Under the pieces are notes generated by a model that did not search any database, was not told where the DNA came from, and saw only the letters and a list, made by a program, of their open reading frames with translations. The position numbers and the translations under genes are program-made. Of a DNA stretch of 64,000 nt, positions 56,571 to 64,000 are shown piece by piece (positions within the stretch are counted from its first letter, which is position 1; every line of letters begins with the position of its first letter). This DNA is from Thozetella sp. PMI_491. Its lineage: Eukaryota > Ascomycota > Sordariomycetes > Chaetosphaeriales > Chaetosphaeriaceae. The stretch lies in contig MU270074.1 of the NCBI GenBank assembly GCA_021432635.1, positions 255,780 through 319,779 on the forward strand, given 5' to 3'.

Positions 56571-59260
56571 ATGGCTCTCGAGGCACCTCTGAGGTCATCC
56601 ACCGGATACATGATGTCGTCCTTTATGTCTTCCGCGACACCAGAGTCGCCCCCCGCCTTCAATCCACGAGACCCACCGTGCGTGTCCTCCATTCCCAAGC
56701 AATCTATCACCAACCTTGCGCTGACTTGGTTGTCTACAGGCCGTCCTCGACGGGGTCCGATCCGAACTCCCTTCGTCCTAACTCTTTCATACGCCCGTCG
56801 TCGGCCCATCTCGTCATGAGCCCGGGTAGTGATATCGTGGGGCCGTCGCCCGTAACTTCCAACGGAACCGAGACCACAGAGATCGAGGACGACATCGCCG
56901 AAGAGCATGCGGCAGAGCAGCTGGAATCCACCAGCCACCCCTCGGTCGGTGTACCCCCCATCCGGGCTGTGTCACGCCCTACCCGAATTGACAGGGACTA
57001 ACACGGGCACAGCTCATGTTGCTTCGGACGAACATCCCGGACGCACTGCGAAGGTCCGCCAACGAAGAGGTCGTATCTGTCATTCATGCTCCTCAGAGCT
57101 TCCAGTCCTGGGTAAGCAACCCCTACGGACAACACGTTGGCCCGTGACGCCATAGCTAATTGCTACTAGAGATCCAACGATCCGACGAAACCACCCATAT
57201 CGAGCAGCTTGTCCAATACGGTCACCACCGCCAGCCTAGATGGAAGTCTTAGCCCGCCGCCTAGTGAACAGACCGCACAGGTAACCTTCCTCAGAAAGTC
57301 CCCAGAAAATGTTATGTAGCTGACGGTCATCAGCCGCAATCTCCTCCAAGCAAGGATGGACCGCCCACGGCACCCACGGTGAATACGAATGTAAAGCCCG
57401 TGAGGTTCGGCATAGATGCACCGACCCCTCAAGCTCAAAACCTGCAAGATTACATTGGCGAGGCAGCTAGGCTCCGGTCGAGCAGCGCAAGCAGTCTTGA
57501 GCGTCCGTCAACCCCGCAACCCCATCAAGTATCTGGCTGACCAATATCCTAGTGATACCCGAGCATCGTGAAGGCGAAGATGAGGATGATATCGACTACC
57601 TATCCCCACCCTTTGCTGAGGAAGAGTCAGAGCTCAAGGCGCTCTGGACGGCGCTTGAAGAATGCTGGACCTTGTGCAACACTCTTGCGAATCTAAGCTC
57701 CATCCACCGCGTGCGTGTGTTCAACAGCTCGGGAACCCCCGACGCTCATGAGAAGGCTTGGAAATGCTGCTGGAAGCTCTGCAAGCGACTATATAACAGC
57801 CGGGACGACAGGTCTGAGTCGTTCAATGTGCGGACGATCCTGGATCTCTGCAGGGATTTCTGCCAGGCATTGTTTGAAGTGCGGCAGAGGACGGATGGCG
57901 TGGCCGACTCAGTGCTCCGGGTCAGCTTTGAGCTCAACAACCAGTGGGTTCCGATTTCAGATCCGGCCAAGGACTTTCTTGGGCACTTTACTAACTATGA
58001 TCCAGCCTCTATAGCGCCCAGGACAGCAGGAACTTGCCAGAAGCGTTCCGAGAGCGGACGTTAGACTTCTACATAACCCTTTGCCACCGACTAATGAAAC
58101 AACGCAGCGAGCTCGCGGAGGAGACCGGCTCCTTGCTCCGGGCTTGTTGGGGTCTCGCCGAGATGCTTTTCAACCTGCGGCAGAACCGGCGAGATGGCAA
58201 GGCGCCGGATGCGGAGCTCCTATCCTCCGCGGTGCAGGCGTGCTGGGAACTCTGCGATATCTTTCGCGAGGGATGGACGCAAATACGACCAGACCGAGGT
58301 ACGCCGCGACCGAGCCATGTCAACTTTTTCTCCCAAGGCATGGGGCTGGGCTCGCCGCCCAGCATCTCGGACCGCCATTCAGAACGCCTCGTGGATCGCC
58401 ATCCCGATCGCCATCCCGATCGCCACCCCGATCGCCACTCAGACCGGCTCTCAGAGAGACATCAGATGCAGCTGATGCAGGCCGAAGCGAGGTCAAACGC
58501 TGGAAGCCGCTCTTCTATGCACTCAATGCACTCTCTGCATTCAAACTCGAAAGCATCCAAGCGCGACTCTCTTCGCAGTCTGTCCGATGTGGCAATCGAG
58601 CGTGAACGCCCACAGCGCAAACATGCACCGGTGCCCGAGACCCCGGTGACGGAGTTTGAGGACACCCCTATCTCACCCGAGAGTGCGAGCCCGCAGATTC
58701 CGAATATCATGGTCTTGGGCACCTCAGCCATGAACGACGCTCGAAGTTCGGGTAGAGGCGGTGGTTGGTCCTCGAGCGCAAGCAATTTGTCGGGTTACAG
58801 CCAGGGGAGCCAAAAGACCTCGTCAACGGCGACTACTGCCACGGCCACGATCGAAGACAGCAATATCACACGCATCAAATTCCTCGTTGTCAAAGCGGCA
58901 ATGAACATAGGTTTCAACCGCGATACTGTGCCGAAGGACAACCTGGGCGAGCTAGTCGCCTTGCAGAACTTTGTCAAGAGCCTGCCGACGGGGTCGTTCG
59001 GTAGCCTCCCGGCGCACGCGACGCTACTACAAAACTACAAGAACCTGCTCCTATCCGACAACGCCTTCCGAGTGGTTCCCACCGCGACGCTGCCTAGTCG
59101 TGGGAAGAGGATGCATTCACAGGACATTGCGAAAAGCATCGGGTGGATGATGCTCCGAAGCCAGGGTCAATACGGCTTCCTGAGAGACTTGTTTAAGCTT
59201 GTGTTCGGCTTCCCCGTCGAGGATGCCGACAGGGGAAAGATCGTGACAATTGCAGTCTGA
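56571..59260 (+). CDS. Large conserved filamentous-fungal protein of unknown function
   Basis: Not recognised by function. My model has seven exons: 56571-56677, 56740-56944, 57013-57111, 57170-57280, 57334-57502, 57553-57943 and 58006-59260, for about 778 residues. The end of exon 2 could instead be 56950 or 56968, and the exon 5/6 junction uses an unusual GTCCGT donor. The first 230 residues are Ser-, Pro- and Thr-rich and disordered. Residues from about 230 hold a helical region of related Trp/Cys segments (LEECWTLCNTL, WKCCWKLCKRLY, LLRACWGLAEMLF, VQACWELCDIFREGW) that looks internally repeated. A His-Pro-Asp-Arg repeat follows, and a conserved C-terminal domain (KFLVVKAAMNIGFNRD to LRDLFKLVFGF) ends the protein. 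It has no signal peptide or membrane helix. The C-terminal domain suggests a scaffold, but that is a guess. Confidence 0.82.
58394..58441 (+). repeat. In-frame 12-bp coding repeat (His-Pro-Asp-Arg)
   Basis: Four tandem copies of a GATCGCCATCCC-type unit, the last two diverged, encode a run of His-Pro-Asp-Arg repeats inside the unknown protein. The unit length keeps frame, so copy number may vary among strains without disrupting the gene. Confidence 0.9.
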
Positions 59261-60433
59261 ACGTGACGAGCTCGCTCCGTCAAGCACCGTTAGCAGGCCA
59301 GGCAGACGGAAAACAGACAAAAATAGTGACAGATTCCCCACTGGATCCCTTTTTGAGGGCGGCGGAAAAGCATTTGACTAGGACCACCCAACCTGAGTTG
59401 GCACCCCCGGCCTGTGGACTTTTCGCTAGGAGAGTCCTGCAAGGCTGACGACGTCAAAAATGCCCGAATAAGACACCGACTTTGCCCTTCTCTCAGATAC
59501 CCCGAAATTACACCATACAAGGTCGTTCAACTATACATCATTCTCGTTTGTCAGATACAAACCTCACGGCTGACGTTTCAACGATTCCTGCATGGAAGAT
59601 GACTTCTGATCCGCCAACCCCGTCGAGACTATATCGCTCTTCATACCCAGGGGCCATTTGAAGGTGAATTGGCCTTACCCGTTACCTCGCTAGTATTCGT
59701 TTCTCTACGCTAGATACCCTTATGGATGGACCCTTTCCCTTTCTTTCTTTTTTCACGCGGCGCCGGAAAGGGAAAGGCAGTTTGGATGGGACGGTCTTCT
59801 GCCAATTTGAATGACGCATTACACTGCCGTGTGGAGACTTGTTGGGACGAGGTGATCGGTCCCATGGCTTCCCGAAGGGGTATGGGAAGCGTGTAGCGAG
59901 GAGTAGAGCGTCTTGGTCTTTCTTGTTATTTTTCCGAAGAATGTCATGTATCCTCTCAATAGGTACCCACCAGAGATGTTCCCCAGTCAGGGGATGTTTA
60001 TACTTGGCCTTGCCTCCATATCACCGCTGCTAGTGGACCGCTTCCCACCTGATATGGACTGCATTTGCACTGCGCACTCGGAACTGGCTTGTAGGGTCTA
60101 ATATGATAAACGCTCACAATGACGAAGGTCGTGGCTATAGAACGGCGCCGAAAGCACACCCCACGGCACTCGGCAATCCCAACACATCAATCCTACTCCT
60201 TGGTTTCCCATCGTCGTGCTGGGAGAAAGGGTTTGCTATCGTCCATCATTCCATCACTCGTGGTCTATGCCTTTCCACCCGAGAAAGTACTGTCCAAGTA
60301 AAGCTTGCCCCAAAGAGCCACCCACCCACCGTCTGGGGCACTATGCCCATTGCGCAGCACACCAAAGAACGCCATCTGCTCCTGCCGTTTGGGTATCCCC
60401 TTGCTCCTGCTCTCGACCTTCCTCGCCGGTATC
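59261..60433. other. Convergent intergenic region
   Basis: Holds the facing 3' untranslated regions of the unknown protein and AbaA. No credible frame or repeat. Confidence 0.5.
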
Positions 60434-63400
60434 TCACGACCATTCCTCCTTGATTTCAATGTTCCTCCCTTCCATATCCGCCACCGGGGCCGCGCTCCCC
60501 CGGTGCATCTTCATCGTCGATGCGGGATAATTTTCTCTATCCGAATCGCTCTCTCCCTTCTGTCGCTTGGCCGGCGGCGCCCCGCCGTGCGCCCCGTGCT
60601 TGAGTGGGCTACCTGAATAGCCCAGGTCCGATGGCTTCCTCTTGTGTGACGTTGCGCGAGGCAGCACAATGTCCTCCCAGTCTTGGGATAACTGGGTATT
60701 GGTGTTCTGCGGCGCTGACCCGCCTGGGACCAGGACCCATTCCTGGTTGTCCTGAACCTCGTGCTCCGGGCGGCCAGCGCCGCCCGTGGGCAAATACTGG
60801 TCGACGACGTCCGGGGTGGGCGTGGTGTTTGGCGTCACGGTCCCTGTAGCGGTAGCCCACAGGTCTCGCTCTTCGGCGCCGGTTGTGGCCGTCGTGGCCG
60901 ACCAGTCGTGCTGCGCGACCGATGTCTTCGGCATGCTGTGCCAATCGAGGCTCCCGTGCTGGCTGGAGGCCGAGCCCGCATAACCTGCCGACCACCCTCC
61001 GTCTAGGCTGTGAGCGTCCCACCCGGAGAGTTGATCTTGACCGTGGCTGTAGTCCTGGCCTTGGTTGTATATATCTAGGGAGCTGGTGCTCGCCCCGGCG
61101 AGGAACGGGTCGGTCACGGCGGCTAGGCTGCCGAGGCTGTGCTCTGTATCCACACCGACGGTCGTCGTGGTCATGCCCAGGTACCCCAAGTCTCCATGGC
61201 CGGAGTCGTGCATCGTGTGCGAGAAGCTCCCGCTCAGCGACGCCGTGGGAGGCGGCGTGGCGAGGCTTTCGCCCCCAAAGCCGTCGAAAGCGCCGAGCCC
61301 CCCGACGCTCGAGGGTGCCGAGATGGCCGGATGGGTGTGAGCAAGAGTTGAGTGATGGTGGGCATAGGCACTCGCAGCTGCTGATGATAGCGCCCCCATG
61401 CCAGCCTCCCACCCGGTGCCGAAACCCTCGCCCATGGCAGCTCCGAGCTGGGGAGGATAGCTCTGGTTGGGCGACAGCACGCTGCTACCGCGCGAGAGTG
61501 CCATCCCATCGGCGGAAGATGGGTGAGAAGGGGCTCGGCCACGCCCGGCACCGCGGGCGGCGGCCGTGGCTGATAGAAGAGCCTGCTGTTGGTGGCTCTG
61601 CGACGTGGGGTCGAGGGCAGTCAAGAAACGCCAAGTGGTCTTGCCATGCTCCGCCGTGTGCAGGACGCCTTTGTCGTCGAAGCTGTGGACCGTCTCGAAA
61701 GTCCAAAGTAGCATTGCCCGGCGGGTCCAGCGGGGATTGACGGTCTGGGTGCCTTCGGAGCCGAAGAGGTGGTTATCGTGAGCGTCCGGGGGCGACGACC
61801 AGATCTCCTGCAGCATGGCGATCTGGCCCACCAGGTCCATTTGAGTGGGGCCCGGCCCGGCCAACTTGTGCGGCGGGTATTCGGCGCAGTTGCTGAAGGT
61901 GCGGGCCCAGACCGGCGCTGGGAAGGGGACACTGACGGTCTCGCGACGGCAGTCCCGGGCGCAGTCGCACTGGCGACGCTGCGACGATGCGCGGCTGGCC
62001 TCTGGGCAGCCGCGACGATGGCTGTACTCGACCTCGTCCGTCTTCTCCCATAGTGTGTCGGCCTCGGAGTCGGCCAGCTCAGTTGGGCGAGCCAAGCGGG
62101 TGGTGACCTTCCACTGGTGGCTGTGCAAGTGCGGCTGTTCGACGCTGATATCGATCCAGCTGTTCAGCTCGCTCTGGCTCGGATACCGGCGCCCACCCTG
62201 CAACTCGAGCGTGACGTGCATGTGCAGGAACTCACAGCGGGCGTCATTGGCGGCGACGGCCTCGACGCGGGTGTGTAGCTCGGGGAAAGGGCCTTCCCAC
62301 TCTGCGGCCACCTCCTTGACGCTACGGGACTCGCCTTGCTGCACCGTCTTGGTGAACTCGTGCAGGATGGTACCCCGGACGATCTGCTGCTCGTCGCGCG
62401 GCCAAGTTTCACGCTCTTGGTTACGGGCCAGGTGGGGGTACTCGTCCTGTGACAGCGTCTCCCCCGTCACGGCATGGTGCGCATGGCCGTCCTCACCTAC
62501 GCTATAGTCACGGTGCGAGACGAAGATCCAACTGCGCTTCGGCTTGACCGTCACCTGGTCATTTAGCGCCAAGATCTGTGCAAAGTATTCGTAGTTAGGC
62601 TTCTCGTCCGGCAGGCGCCCCTCGGCGAGCGCGATCAGCACGGGGTGGTTCTTGAAGGATTGTGTCTCGGCCGTTTGCTTCTTGTTTTCCTGGCTGGGAA
62701 AGAAGACGTGGACTATCCGACGCAAGGGAGCGTTAGCTAGGCTGGTCATTGGCCAATGGCATGTTACACCTGGAGAAGGGGCTAAAACTAGGGCGAAGAG
62801 GCGCCGCCACGCCACGCTCCGACCGCAAGCGGAAGCAATCCATGCTGATTGCACCGGCAAGGCTCTGCGGGTCTTTGAGGAAAACGTGTGCACAGCATGG
62901 TGCATAGACACTCCTCCTGCACGGCCTCATCTTTGCGGCTTTTTTTTTCTCCTTTTCTCGTATGGACGGAGGGGTGGAGGAAGGGGAGTGGGGAAAGAAG
63001 AACGTCTTGGTTGGCCCAGCAGATCTCAGAGGTCGCAGGTATCACCAAGAGTCTCTGCCGTGCGTGCGTGCGTGCGTGCACGCGGCGGGGTGAACTGGAA
63101 CCAAAGTCACAGGCAGACTTACAGCACTTGTGCGGCAGGAAGAAGTTCTTCAGCACCTGGATGTGGCTCGACACCTGCTTTCTTCCTCTCTCCAACTGGC
63201 TCATGTCGAACCCCGGAGGCAGGTTGGCTTTGCACGCCAGCCATAGGTACTCCCCGATGAGCATGTTGCGTCCGTATTGCTTCATCTCCCCGGTCCTGCG
63301 GTCTCGCATCGTGAACTTCTTGCGGCCCATGTGTGGTATTAAGAGCAACGCTGTTTTGCAGACATCAGCAGGATGCACCTTGGAGGGAACGGCGACTTCG

Positions 63401-63945
63401 CGAGGAGAGAGGGGCTCGGGGGGGGCGGGGGGGCGGCACTTACCATCGAGGAAGGGCTCCTCAAGCGAGTCGGGCCATTTCTGATCCTCCTTGTTCTGTT
63501 GCCTGTTGCGATAGTTCTGGTACTGTGGGGAGAGGCAGATGGGGTTGATGCCACGCTTGCGCCGCCTCTGGGCCAGCTGAGGTCGGTTCCGTTGGTGCTG
63601 AAGGCTCATGGCATAACTCGACCCCAGTGCTTGCGTGGGCACGACGGGCGGCGTGGGGATGGTGTTGGATACTGCAGCCATGGACGAGGTCACGGCTGAA
63701 GAAAGCGATGACAGTGCATCCAGACGCGGGGCGTATGAAGATCTGAGAGCGGCAAAGATGTTGTGTTGGGCATTACCAGTCGACTCTTGCAACGGTTGTC
63801 TGCCGACGCCGTTGGGGATGCCATGGCCGTGGCGGGCGGTGGTGCTCTCCACCTGGTGATAGCTGTGCTGCGGAGTCGGCGCCCGCGAGGACGACGGCGA
63901 GGAACATTGGGACGGAAGCACGGGAAGCCTGAAAGGCAGCTCCAT
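60434..63945 (-). CDS. abaA: Conidiation regulator AbaA (TEA/ATTS-domain transcription factor)
   Basis: TEA-domain DNA-binding protein that controls late conidiophore development in filamentous ascomycetes. Exons 63945-63444, 63350-63123 and 62712-60434 give about 1002 residues. The TEA domain spans about residues 156-243: KWPDSLEEPFLDALLLIPHM, GRKKFTM, YGRNMLIGEYLWLA, and the recognition helix RKQVSSHIQVLKNFF. A Lys/Arg cluster (QRRRKRG, near residue 135) is a likely nuclear signal. Splicing then joins HKCFHVFFPSQENK, and SFKNHPVLIALAEGRLPDEKPNYEYF follows as in other AbaA proteins. The C-terminal half is Ser-, Gly-, Ala- and His-rich and disordered, ending in an acidic/basic tail. The second intron is 410 nt and contains a GTGC repeat. 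The frame stays open upstream of the ATG to the window edge, so an additional 5' exon cannot be excluded. Confidence 0.9.
63061..63080. repeat. (TGCG)n microsatellite inside the AbaA intron
   Basis: Five TGCG-type units in a row, within the 410-nt second intron just past the TEA domain. They do not affect the protein. Confidence 0.85.
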
Positions 63946-64000
63946 TGTCGCCTTCACAATGATGTGGTAGACGATATATGGGTTGATATGCGAAGACAGT

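Noticed and set aside
60609-61412. 267-codon frame overlapping AbaA
   Set aside because: A same-strand alternate frame within the low-complexity AbaA C-terminus.
1-64000. CRISPR arrays, rRNA genes, intact tRNAs, intact transposons
   Set aside because: No regularly spaced repeats, no rRNA-like sequence, no full cloverleaf with both A and B boxes, and no transposase or reverse-transcriptase motif was seen; the genes present are eukaryotic.

Overview
The window is nuclear DNA from a filamentous ascomycete, most likely a GC-rich Sordariomycete. The evidence is the presence of many short spliceosomal introns (about 50-110 nt, GT..AG, CTRAY-like branch sites), CT-rich leaders, an AbaA-type TEA regulator, an L-arabinitol 4-dehydrogenase of the Neurospora type, and a degenerate RNA polymerase II CTD of the filamentous-ascomycete kind. 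I cannot name the species. I recognise sixteen genes with known families or clear conservation, plus two short Cys-containing genes built from spliced exons.

Layout. 1-8.4 kb is almost gene-free apart from a short candidate gene at 2.3-2.6 kb. 8.4-19.0 kb is an information-processing block: RPB1 (-), the COMPASS subunit Swd1 (-), the tRNA-His guanylyltransferase THG1 (+, seven exons) and the nucleolar G-patch protein Tma23 (-). 20.3-23.1 kb carries L-arabinitol 4-dehydrogenase and mitochondrial ATP synthase subunit g, both +. 26.2-27.5 kb is a six-exon LaeA-like methyltransferase (-). 27.5-35.6 kb is a long stretch without recognisable genes, ending in an AT-richer patch that may be a decayed repeat. 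35.6-44.5 kb holds an isochorismatase-family hydrolase (+), a 60-residue secreted Cys peptide (-), a BAP31/Yet ER membrane protein (+), a helix-hairpin-helix protein of unknown function (-) and a small C2H2 protein (+). 44.8-50.6 kb holds a 2-oxoglutarate oxygenase (-), the U3 processome WD protein Utp17 (-) and, divergent from it, RPB10 (+). 50.6-56.5 kb is a second gene-poor stretch with low-complexity tracts. 56.5-64 kb holds a conserved fungal protein of unknown function (+) and the developmental regulator AbaA (-).

How they fit together. There is no obvious pathway cluster. Housekeeping genes for transcription (RPB1, RPB10, Swd1), tRNA maturation (THG1) and ribosome assembly (Utp17, Tma23) sit among metabolic and developmental genes, which is ordinary for a fungal chromosome arm. 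Utp17 and RPB10 share a roughly 330-bp bidirectional promoter with a perfect 14-bp palindrome. Exon models were built by hand and checked for reading-frame continuity; none was checked against transcripts. The best candidates for something undescribed are the secreted Cys peptide (37.7-37.9 kb), the short Cys/His gene (2.3-2.6 kb), the helix-hairpin-helix protein and the large unknown protein at 56.6-59.3 kb.
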